In this document: piece by piece, positions 1 through 10,402 of the stretch
How the letters are laid out: every line of letters starts with the position of its first letter
Position numbering within the stretch: the first letter of the stretch is position 1
Assembly: GCF_029227915.1 (NCBI RefSeq)
Contig: NC_079884.1
Span: 26,288,001 to 26,352,000, forward strand
Direction: 5' to 3'
From: Hydractinia symbiolongicarpus
Taxonomy: Eukaryota; Cnidaria; Hydrozoa; Anthoathecata; Hydractiniidae
Length of the DNA: 64,000 nt
Made by a program: the position numbers and the translations under genes
Notes under the pieces: model-generated
Seen by the model: the letters and a program-made list of their open reading frames with translations, nothing else
Told to the model about the DNA's origin: nothing
Database searches by the model: none

Positions 1-1271
1 GAAAAACGTTAATACTTATCTCAAAATGTTAATATTTACGCGAGCAATAGAATGCTCGGGTAACAAGCATTTACGCGAGCACTACGCGGGCGCGAGCAAT
101 TGCTCGCGACTCATGGCAAGGCCTGATATGTGAATGTAAACAATGGTAAAGGTATAGAAGCTGTTGGAAATAAAATATGAATATTTTTATGGTGATAGAA
201 GTTCCGAATTTTCGAATGTTTTAAAGTTTGAATTTTAAAGAACCTCCCTTCATTGTTTGAAACTACGAAATATTTTCGCTTTTTTTAAACAAAGATGAAA
301 CGAACTGTGACTTCAAAAAAGACTTTTTTATTTATATTTTGTGGCTTTTTTGTGTTTCTCATTATTTATTTATTTTTTGCATTACACGTTTCTACTTGTC
401 GCAGGGTTCTCACGCCTACAAGTTGAAAATTTTTCTCACTTCTTAAAAATCAAAAAGTTAAGATTTCTTTTCAGTCCTCCTCACCAAAGTTTTGTGATTC
501 TTTTTTACGGTGTTCAGCTTTAACTCTCAAAAACTGTTCACTGTTTATTATGTTACACTAGTCGACGTCCCGTAGATAAATTCATGGGTTCGCCCGTTCT
601 TTATTTATCGCATTTCGCGTGTCTTGCTACTGCGCTTTTTGGAATATTTTACGTTATGTGCTGCTTTCTCGTACTCATTTTTTCACTGTGCTTTGGAACA
701 AAATGACTTTTCTTGTGTATGAAAAATACGGATAAAAATGTCCTCGTTTATCCTTGTTTATGGTATCAATACCTCCCACAAATCTGTAAGAAATTTAGAT
801 GTAAGTAAGAGTGGAGAACAGATTTCCTAGCTCAAGCAGATAACTTCATGTTTATTTTGTTTGTTCTACGAAGCCACGGCCTATGTGAATTAACTTTTAA
901 CCATAATTTGTGCGCTGTAATAGAACGCATTCTCTAAATTTAATTTTGTTATGATGCTAACATTTAGAACGAACTGCTTGCGCAGAAAAAGGAAAAACGG
1001 GATCAATTCGGATACGAAATTGATTTTTCGGATTATAAACCGCCTTTCCAGAAACATATTGATGATCTTGTGAAGAGCATGGAGAAGTCTGGTGACTAGA
1101 GCACCCATGAGAATCAAATGATGAAAGAATTGTTGGTGTTCTTGGGGAAAAAATTACAAAATCTTGCCAAAGGAGATGAACGTGGTAAAGGAGAATGGAA
1201 ATATCATCAGAAGCATCTTTGCATGCTCCGTGCGCTGGTTTACTAACATTGACAATGTATTTATGTTCGTT
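1..1271. other. Intergenic, no gene seen
   Basis: A+T-rich sequence with no exon-like reading frame. Near the left edge, around positions 37–112, short GCGAGCAAT/TTGCTCGC-type inverted motifs recur. I see nothing else to name. Confidence 0.6.
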
Positions 1272-1478
1272 GGTAGAGTAAAAATATCACGAGTTTTGTG
1301 AGTTGATTGGTAGAGCGAAACCTCTCTTTAAGTTCTGTTTGTTTATGGTAGAGCAAAACCTCTCTTGCAAATTCTGTACGTTGATTGATAGAGCATAGCC
1401 TCTCTTGCAAGTTCTGTATGTTGGTTGGTAGAATAGAGCCTCCCTTATATGCCCAGTGTCTTGATTGGTAGAACTTAA
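1272..1478. repeat. 40-bp tandem minisatellite
   Basis: About five copies of a roughly 40-bp unit. Each begins GGTAGAG or a close variant, continues with CCTCTCTTGCAA, and ends near TTGATT. Copies differ by several substitutions, so the array is not newly expanded. Reading frames across it are repeat artefacts. Confidence 0.8.
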
Positions 1479-4434
1479 AACAGTGCAGAACGATAATGAA
1501 TTGTTCCAACTATCCTATCTGAATTGTCTTTAATATCCAGACAGAAAAACTATTACGAATCCCTTATCAAAATAAGTTTTGTCTTCAGAAATAAAAGTTT
1601 AAGTATCAAAAAGTTATAATTAATAAACCGTTCATTTCTTTTGAGCATTTCAAATTTAATTTATTTTTAACTTTTATGTGTATATATAGCTTTAATAAAT
1701 TTTCGTGTTATTTTTTGAATAATGTAATTTTAAAATATTTATATTTTTAATAGAAGAGGCTATTGTAGTGGCTAAAAGATAGTTCAACAATAAACCGAAC
1801 ATGTTTTTTGAATTTGTAGTTACTTTAAGAAGAAAAAGCAGCATATGTTTTCCATAAACTAACTACTTTATATAGCTCTTCTAGTAGCTGGCATTGACCA
1901 CAATTTTGGAAAATACTAACATCCCTGTTATGTTGGAAAGTGATGTTAGTTTTTTGGAAGTAGAGAAATTGTGCTTACTTAAATCTCAAAGTTGATTCAA
2001 CGAGATTCAACGAGTTTTTTACGTTCACCGTCTTGTTTGTTTGTTTACTTATATGTTTCGCGACCATATAGAATTAGTTTAAGATCAAGGTAGGGCGCAT
2101 TAAAGCCGATGCATAGGTGCACTTTCTCTTCTTGTGGATGTAGATAGCCGAATACTTAGGTATGCACGAAATAAAGATGCCGGGTGTATGTACAATATCC
2201 GATTACCTGAGGACCGAAGTTTGTACGACGGTGAACTCGCAATTTTTCCACGGGCTGACGACTAGTAGATATATGAAAGCTACCATTTTGAAAAGTAATG
2301 GTGGCAAAAAATGACTGGCCAATGTAAAATATATTAGTTCGAAAGAAACGATACGCAAATGTAGAAGAACATTTTAGGACGAGTTTAGAATATCCTTGAA
2401 GACTTACAGAAGGTTGTGCCTGTGAACATTGTTTAAAATGGCGATTAACGGATTCTATCGTCACTTGTTTTACTATATTTTGTAACGCGTTTTACCATTT
2501 CTGGAAGGTCCAATATTTTAAGCTTTAAATCGCAAAAAACAGATATAATGAAAGTCTCTTCCTCGAACTTCAATATTGTTATAGAAAAAGGTGTGATTTT
2601 AATGAGAACATATTTTCTAGTTTTTTTATTTCAACAGCAGATTTCGTATTAATAGAGAAAATTGTTTAGCTTTTAAGAAACTTCTGTTAAAGTATCCTTT
2701 TTTTCAATACACTGGCTGTTAATATTCAGAAGCCATTTAAAAAGAATGAATCAAAATCAAGCTGTTGGAAGAGAATGATTATTTAATGCATATTGAGAAC
2801 GTTGGTTGAAAAAGTTTAAAAATTTAATGAACTCCTTCAATAGATTCCCGTTCGTCTCTGTTACCGTAACTCTTCTTCTTTTTGTTTGTGTTTTACTTGA
2901 ACTATCCAAAAATTAACGTCTTGAACATCTGCATAGGAGTGTTCAAACCTATACTGTCGCGAAAGAATTTTTAACCATAGTTGATATTTTCGCATATTAA
3001 TGTTACTTTTGAGGTTGGATACGCTTGTTTATTTTCTTCAATCAAAAAAAAAAGGAATAGAATTGTTAACTTGTAAAATTTACCGTATTAATAAAATTAG
3101 GGAAAAGATCAACTTCCATATGGAAAAGACATACAAAGTTGATTTACCCATGGCTATTATCTGCAAATCTTAAATATTATATCCAGTTACTGTACTAGAA
3201 GACCAAGTAAAAATATGATCAATGGATTGTTGTCGTTGTTGTTGTTGTTATTTTTATTGTTATTGTTTTGTTGTTGTTGTTATTGCTGTTTTTGTTGTTA
3301 TTATTGTTGTTGTTTTTGTTGTTGTTGTTGTTGTTGTTGTTTTTGCATTCTCATAAGAACATGATTTTGTTCCTCATCATAAACTCTATTTTTAAGAATT
3401 GAGTTTAAGGTGCAAAACCTATTAAATATTTTCTGTAAAACTCCCAAATTTTTGATTTAAGTTTGGACACGAGAATTAATTTATTTTCCTTTTAATGACT
3501 AAAATGTTTTTCAAGAACAAACAACTCGTTCTCATGCCCTATTGAAAACAAAATATATCACCAGTCTTGATCCTAGGATTTCTTACCTTTTTACATCGGA
3601 GCAGGAAGGCAAAAAAGGCCTTGGAAACCACCTCAGGTATGATGTACGTTGTTGAGTTGTACCTGGTGGAAAATTTGATTTACTCTGTTATTTTCATAGC
3701 AGAAAAGGGGATTAGCTGAATTGCCGCAACCTTGTCACCAGTACTTGTTAGGATTTTTATTTGGACGATTTGTCCCATTAAGAAAAACATTTCAGGTCTT
3801 GATTACGAGGTTAGTATCGTCATTAAAAAGAAATAAGGTCACTGTGATTCCGTTGTCTAGCAATGTAAGGTATTGGCTTTTGTATTATTAAAAGCACAAA
3901 AGAGATTGAGTACGAGTTTGCATTGTATTGCTGAAGCACGTAGACATGCTTTAAGAAAGTTTTGATATTAACATGAAGATAGATCGACCATCTGTCTTTA
4001 CACTTTGTTGTAAAACATTCTTTTGCTTGCATCGCATGTATTCTCAATATCTGCATTAAGTCATTTTCTTCTCTGAATTATTTATCACTAAACACATTGA
4101 TTTTTTATATTCTCATGTTCTATAACATGTATTTTTAAATAAATATTTCCTATCTGCCATGTTTTGTTTTTTTCATTTTTCACTAAGCAGAGTTATTGAA
4201 ATTGAAACCTATAAAAGTTATTTCCATTGCGTTTATCGTGGATACACGCTTTCTTAGGTTTCGCGCGGTTGTTTGTGTGGACTTTCTGATGACTAAATAA
4301 TGTAAAAATGTGTATAAAAAAATATGAGTCATAATCTTTTCGAGTAGTTCTGGCATAATATCCACCTTGTTTTATTTCTATTTTAATTTTGACTAACACC
4401 AATCTAGTGAATACTATATTTAAGAACAAAGACA
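1479..4434. other. Intergenic with a TTG/TTA microsatellite
   Basis: Mostly A+T-rich. Positions 3226–3344 are an interrupted (TTG)n/(TTA)n microsatellite. A minus-strand open frame at 2156–2464, with a possible donor (CAG|GTAATC) near 2200, has slightly better composition than its surroundings. It matches no family I know, so I do not call it a gene. Confidence 0.5.
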
Positions 4435-6019
4435 ATGTTTTTATGGACTGGTCACTTCGCACAACCTGAAGAACCCAACAATAAGCGACCAGTTATTAAT
4501 GTTTCCAAACTAACGCCACTGGCCAGTGACAAGTTCAAAGCTGTAAACGCATTGGATCGAGAACTGTCTGATGCGGTTTCCTTTCAATATCCGAAACGGA
4601 ATGGCTGGTTTTTAACTTGCAAAAATGACACGTGCTTCATAGAACCTAAAAAACGGACAATTAGTTTTGGTAAGTGTGAACAGACAGTAACGAGAATATA
4701 TTTGAATTATATGGCGTATAAGCGTTTCTTGATTACGCCTTGTGCATTTGTAAATTAGTTCCAACAATCTAAAATACCGGTAATCGGTTTTTCTGGAATA
4801 TTATTTTTAAGGAATTAATTTTCGTGAGTTACGCAAGTTTTGGCAAAGTTCGCAAAAATTAATTCCGCAAAAATAATTGGGATACTCGTTATTTGCAAAA
4901 TTCGCAAAATTTAATTTAATTTTTCTGCTGATTTAGCACTTTTTATTAATTAGTTTCAACTTTAGCAATCTTTATTTTGTTTTTTCTCCATAAAAAGCTC
5001 TGGAAAAAACGAAAAAAAAACAATAACTTCTTTTTGCGAAACTTAATTCTCGCAAAATATTCTAACAATTTCGTAAAATTGAATTCCCGTAAGGTAGTTC
5101 TGGTTCTATCATAAATTATTTGGAGTTCTAATCTAAAAATGTTTAAAAATGGATGAATGATTATGATGATGAAGTGTCGCAGTAGTAACAAATCATATGG
5201 AATTATGTTGAAGGAGTAATAATTTGAATCCAATGATCTCAATCTCGTTCCCATTGCAATGATCTATTTTCCTATTTTATTGGATAGAGAATTCAAGTTT
5301 TATTTTGGCTAGCTGACATACTAATAATTATGAGGGTAAAACACCGTCTTTAGAAATCTTTCCTTTTTAACATCAAAGAGGGGAAAACCCTGGGAACGAG
5401 AGTGCAAATAAATTTCGATCAACCTAATATCATATCTTGGCTTATGTTAAATTCTAAATAAATTTAAGACGATTTGTAGGCAATATAAACCTTTGAACTT
5501 TTATCAACTTTTTAATACTACCGTAATATAACTAAAGCGACCCAACTGCGTTGTTTCAGAACGCCAAAGTTCCTTCTTCCCGCTCATCAATTTTTGGTAT
5601 GAAGGCTACACCGTGTTCGAATCAACTGTGAAAGCTGGATGGTATATACGACGAACACGATCAAACTTAAAACTTGAAAAATATGACGGAACCGAAGACT
5701 TTAAAAAGGATGCAAGTTTTAAAGTGAATAAACCAGGTACAATTTTAACCGGTTTTTCTTAAAAACAAATTGCTTTTTTCTTAATTTTCTATGTTGTTTT
5801 TATGTTCGTATATCCACCCTTCTAGATAATCAAAGAGAGACAATAAACCGGCCTTCAACCTCGAATTCGTGTAGAACATGTTGTTGTTCAATTTGTGACA
5901 GCCAATCAGATTTCTGTTACAGCTGTCAAACTCAATGTTTATGTAAAGAATGCGAAACTTTAGCAAAAATGAGTACTGCTGATAGAAAAGATGAAGAGCA
6001 ATGTAATAAATCAGAATAA
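4435..6019 (+). CDS. AbfB-like beta-trefoil protein with Cys-rich tail
   Basis: Three exons, 4435–4669, 5560–5736 and 5826–6019, with GT–AG introns in consistent phase 1, give 201 residues. The middle exon carries VFESTVKAGWYIRR and LEKYDGTEDFKKDASF. These match the FES...PG(Y/F)(Y/F)(L/I)RH and DG...F..DA(T/S)F repeats of AbfB (arabinofuranosidase B C-terminal) beta-trefoil domains. In animals that fold is probably a sugar- or ligand-binding module, since no catalytic domain is present. The last exon has ten Cys in about 28 residues (CRTCCCSIC...CLCKEC), suggesting metal binding or disulfides. No signal peptide precedes the chosen ATG, so an upstream exon may be missing. AATAAA motifs overlap the 3' end near 6005–6019. 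The exon structure is well supported; the family call is by motif only. Confidence 0.65.
4770..5110. repeat. Possible MITE in the first intron of the AbfB-like gene
   Basis: The intron holds motifs such as GGAATTAATTTTCG on one side and, inverted, AAATTGAATTCCCG on the other, with repeated TTCGCAAAA words between. This looks like a degenerate inverted-repeat element. Similar TTCGC/AATTTTCG-rich sequence occurs at 22700–23180. Confidence 0.35.
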
Positions 6020-6909
6020 ATCCGGATAAATTGGAACCTAATTGGAAGATATAGTGTTAATACCGAGACGCAGCAACAAGGATAATTTGTCAGCCACACA
6101 CAAGTAGGATAAACTTTACTGAAGATAAGATACGTTTACATGTATGATCTAACGTGACACACATCGCAAAATCTTTGGAGTCTTTAGGGCTTGTTGTAAT
6201 CAAGTAATAACATACAATTAAAACGTTTAAATAAATGATGATTTTCTAAATAGTTATTTCTTTTTTCAATAGACGATATAGTGAACGCTTTTTACCTTAA
6301 CGTTTAGCTGACACAAAAGTTTACAATTTCTCACTTTACGATTCTTCCATCCCAAACAATAACTTCACCCAATTAGAAAAATGCATAGAAGTAATTCAAC
6401 AATACGGAAGCTTCTGATCTGTAGTAGGTAGCAGCGAGAAAATTGTACCTGACAACTATTGCTCCCACCCAAAATATCGAGACATTTAAATTTTGTGATG
6501 AAAATGGACAGCTATGTCGATTTAACTATATTTTCTCTTCCTATGCTAAGCTGAATTGACCATGGATTAACTAAGTTTGTGGCTTTTAGACCCATTTCCT
6601 ATTAAGTTTAAGTGGGAAAACGAAAATCGACTATACTAAGGACAGAGAGCATGCTAAACAGTCTGAAAATTACGTTAACTGCTGTTTGCTTCTCTTTTAA
6701 AGCCGACCGTACTGCACTTCAACTGTATATTTTGTGGTGATAAGCAGAAGATTCATTAGAGCGCAGTTTATTTCCTCAGGCGGTTGTTCTACAAAAACAT
6801 TTTAAGTCTTCGTACTTCTGAAGTTTTCGCGATGTCTTAATTTGTTAAACTCATCTGGAGCGTGACCCTTTAACGACAGATCAAATATCGTTGAAATACA
6901 ACCTCTGAG
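6020..6909. other. Intergenic spacer
   Basis: 3' flank of the AbfB-like gene and 5' flank of the kinase gene. An AATAAA near 6230 may serve the upstream gene. No further coding sequence is seen. Confidence 0.5.
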
Positions 6910-6914
6910 TTTTC

Positions 6915-7000
6915 AAAAACGTCAAATTTTCTGTTGCGTACGCAACTCTCTAAATTGACGTAATATAAACGCACGCGTCATCAAGTTAATTTGACGTCAT
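6915..7000 (+). promoter_or_regulatory. Cluster of CRE (TGACG) sites upstream of TSSK-like kinase
   Basis: A perfect palindromic CRE, TGACGTCA, lies at 6992–6999, about 25 bp before the kinase ATG. TGACGTAA lies at 6956–6963, a GCGTCATC half site around 6974–6982, and AACGTCAAA near 6918. CREB/CREM factors bind such sites, and CREM drives many spermatid genes in mammals. A sperm-lineage role here is inference. Confidence 0.55.
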
Positions 7001-7023
7001 TGACCTAGACATATACTTCACCT

Positions 7024-9014
7024 ATGAAGCATCAGTTGGATTCAAGATTGATCATGTTTCGATACTCGATGTTCAGAAGTCTTCGTAAATCTTCAAAACA
7101 AAAAGAAGAAAAGGAAAGTGAACAAATCATTCAGCAACCAGTTATCGGGTCCATCTCCGATCGTTCGCTTTTATCGCAAAGAGGTTATGTTCTGTCTGAT
7201 CAAACACTTGGCGAGGGAAGCTACTCGAAGGTTAAACGCGCTTACTCGAAATATCAAAACTGTGATGTTGCTGTTAAAATTATCAATAGACAAATAGCTC
7301 CACAGGATTTCCTTGAACGTTTTTTACCTCGAGAGCTTGAAATAATCGGCCATCTAAACCACGAGAACATTTGCAAATTCTTTGAAGTTTGTGACACTGG
7401 GCGGCGAGTGTATGTGTTTATGCAATACGCTTGTGAGGGCGATTTATTGGAATATATTCAACGAAATAGTTTTGTTAAAGAAAGTATGGCAAAAGAAATG
7501 TTTCGACAGGTATGTTATCACCGCTGCTTTACATAACTAATGTTTTACTATGTGGAACAGACGGAATACGCTAAGAATAATTTTTAAACTTTTTCCTGTA
7601 CATTCGTTCAAACTGATCAACTAAAGGCCGTCCTATTTTATAAGCAATGCTAATCGTACATAAGTGAGAAGACGTAGTAAATGCACGACAAAAATGAAAA
7701 GAAATTAGAATATAAAGGAAATCCGATTATTTATGTAACATTTCTTTACTTGTGTTCTTTTAGTATATATTACCAAGGTAACTTATTAACCATATTTTGG
7801 TGGGTCTAAAATGTGTTCCCACCCTATTCTTTCCAATTTATTGTTATGAAGTATATTGTCCCAGGTGTTCAAACCATGATGACTTAAATTGTTAAAAAAA
7901 TGGTCAAAAAAAGAGATTCTATCAAAAACTAAAAACTGAAATACCTTTAACAATTCTAAAGTTGTAATTAATCTCTCTAAAAGTATTTTTCACATCTCAA
8001 TCGCTCGCACGGCTTTTTTTACTCCAGATCATTTCCCACGATTTTAGCGTCTTTTTCATGTTTTGAAATATATGATGAAGTCATCAAAAAATCGATGACG
8101 TCATCCACATTTTTAACCTGAATTGTTACATCTCAATGACCTAACAAGCATTTGTACCATGTGTTGCGACTACTCTATGACTCCTTTACCACCTTTAGAG
8201 TTAGGCTTCCTACTTCATAAGTCCAGCGTTTCTTCTTGGAATCTAAGATGATCATACTCTGTATTTTTTTCAACAATGTTTTGTCGTTTAGATTGTAGAA
8301 GCATTAGATTACCTGCACGTACATAACATTTTGCATCGAGATTTGAAATGTGAGAATATACTCCTTGAAAAAGGCTTTAAACCTCTGCTTACAGACTTCG
8401 GGTTTGCGAAATATACAGCTGATATTACCGACCTAAACAAAACGTACTGTGGTAGTTCTGCATACGCTCCTATTGAAATACTTAAAGGTGAGATCTTCAC
8501 ATAAACAGCAGCTTTTCTTGAATAGAAAGTAAAGCCTTATTTTTACGAGGGAAAAATAACCCTGTCACAATTTTTTTTTCTTCGCGCACGAGGAGCATAG
8601 AACAATGGCCGTATTTGGTATATTTAGCCTCGCTAATTTCATAGGATATGTGATGTGTTTATAAAAAAAGTTCAAGAGTTTATATAAGTCAAGAACAAAT
8701 TATTGTTTTGAGTCAATGTTTTTTCAGGTACCCCTTACGATGGACGCAGTGCTGAAGTGTGGAGTCTTGGGTGTATACTCTATACCATGACCACCGGTAC
8801 CATGCCATTTAATGACAGCAACAAAAGTGAACACATCAGACAAATGAAGAGAGGACCAGTGTTTGGTAGATCACGTCAAAAGATAACAGTCTCTCTTCAA
8901 ATTTTAATATCAAATGTGCTTCAGTTGAAAGCAACAGCACGACCTACGTTGAAAGAAATACTTCAAAGTGAATGGTGCGCGACAAGCATAGATGGCTTTG
9001 AAGTTAATTCTTAA
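7024..9014 (+). CDS. Testis-specific serine/threonine kinase-like protein (TSSK family)
   Basis: Exons 7024–7509, 8292–8487 and 8728–9014 (GT–AG, phases 0 and 1) give about 322 residues, a little longer than typical TSSKs owing to a 55-residue basic N-terminal extension; internal ATGs at 7054 and 7069 are alternatives. Visible motifs: glycine loop LGEGSYSKV (~62–70), catalytic Lys in VAVKI (~85), HRDLKCENIL (~177) with catalytic Asp ~179, and DFGFA (~197). HRDLKCEN plus DFGFA and GSYSKVK are characteristic of the TSSK branch. Two normally conserved sites are altered: the APE motif reads AYAPIEIL (Pro replaced by Ile, Glu kept), and the subdomain IX Asp of DVWSLG is Glu (EVWSLG). TSSKs phosphorylate sperm proteins during sperm maturation; that role here is inferred. 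Polyadenylation motifs follow at 9041–9077. Confidence 0.88.
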
Positions 9015-9040
9015 TGTTTATTTTCCTTAAAAACATTTTT

Positions 9041-9077
9041 AATAAACTCTAAAAATATGTGTTAATAAATCAATAAA
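9041..9077 (+). terminator. Cluster of poly(A) signals for the TSSK-like gene
   Basis: Three AATAAA hexamers (9041, 9064, 9072) lie within 65 bp of the stop codon, as expected at a 3'UTR end. Confidence 0.6.
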
Positions 9078-9723
9078 ATTTCATATTTTCTTTTTATCGA
9101 CTTTTTTTGTAAATTAATTACCTTCCTATTGGTTGCGTAGATCAGGTAACAAAAAAACTGTTACACGAAATATGTCAGAAGAAATACAGAGGAAAATCTG
9201 AGGACCGGCAAACTCGTCCGTCCCCGGGGGTTGTCAAAAAGAACCCCTGAGGACGAGGTTGTTAAAACCGTGTAACTGTATATTATATTGTCAATCACGT
9301 GAAACAACATAAATGGCGGCTGTGAAAAGTTGTTACTTTTGATTTGTTTTGTTGTCTTCGTTCAGTTGCTCTAATTTCCAGGTTGTATTTTCTAGAAGTT
9401 CCCAGTAGGTTTCTTGAGATCCAACCCAAAAATTTATAGTGGATCTCGCAGAGAATACAGGGCATCAGGGGTGCTTATTATTGTGTTGTGTAGGACAAAT
9501 AACTCTAATGATTTATCTTGTGGTATAGCTATCTATAGCTAGCTAAGATAGACCTTAAAGTGTTAGTGTTAAGCATGTCTGTGAAAAAAGTTTTTAATAA
9601 CAAAAAAAGAACAGGCATTTTCATGCAAGTTTAGTGCCTTAAAAAAAGTGAAAGCTTCTCCCATGACAAAAGAAGTTTATCTAAACCAACTCAATTTAAT
9701 GCATAACTTTCTCAGATAAATAG
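9078..9723. other. Intergenic spacer
   Basis: No gene seen. Around 9195–9260 the sequence has a small CCCCGGGGG / GGGGTT..AACCCC inverted structure followed by GAGGACGAGGTTG. Similar words recur in the repeats at 43860 and 46910. Confidence 0.45.
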
Positions 9724-10022
9724 CATGGTTGTTTAGTGGTTATTACTCTCGCACTTTGTGCTGGAGACCCTTGGTGGCAATTCAATATGATCCAGTGAAT
9801 GTTACCATAGCCCTGGATTAACCCAAGCCATGTGAGGGAAATTGGGGAGACGACACACTTTGTGGGCCGTTGGATGTTGCAGGGAGTTTTCTGGTGGAGC
9901 GCGGACCCTAATAGAGTTTGAGAAGCTCAAAGAGAGCATTAAATATCCAGGACTCCCCATCTATGCCATGGGCCCCTCCTGGAAATAATTAAGGCTAGCC
10001 ATGTAAAATATGCACATCTATC
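9724..10022 (+). repeat. tRNA-derived SINE copy
   Basis: The head has a box-A-like TGGTTGTTTAGTGGTTA and a weak box B. The body has TTAACCCAAGCCATGTGAGG, and the tail has CCCCTCCTGGAAATAAT then AGGCTAGCCATGTAAAATA. Body and tail are shared with the copy at 53526–53850. The tail is shared with 44850–45064, and the body with the fragment at 31016–31165. Confidence 0.7.
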
Positions 10023-10402
10023 TACAACATAGATTTATTCCACTGTTCCTGCAGTGGTGGCTAGTTTGTATTGGCGAAAGTAGGTCAACAATTTTTGACG
10101 CGTTCTGAATTCCGTCTAATTGTATCTCCTTCGCAAAGTCTTTCGGAAGGACCCTCCCTCTCCTGGTCTTTTTTATAAAGAAAATAATTGCATTTTTTTC
10201 CTCGCCAAGGGTGATATGAAACTCAAACTTTTTGTCCGGTATCGATGACTTTTTTCCATCATGGCTTTTTTTTAAATATTTTTAAACTTTTGGCGAAGTA
10301 TTTACAATACAGAAGCTTACATAATTTATTTCAAAACACCACAACAATAAAATTTACAAACTATTTAACACACCTCACATTTCCATTTCTCATGTTCATT
10401 AT
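10023..10402. other. Intergenic spacer
   Basis: A+T-rich 3' flank of the Mutator-like pseudogene. Nothing recognised. Confidence 0.5.

Noticed and set aside
341-523. A 60-codon plus-strand frame near the left edge
   Set aside because: Phe/Leu-rich readout of T-rich DNA with no motif or splice context.
3226-3344. CRISPR-like or structured repeat at the TTG run
   Set aside because: A simple interrupted trinucleotide microsatellite without spacers.
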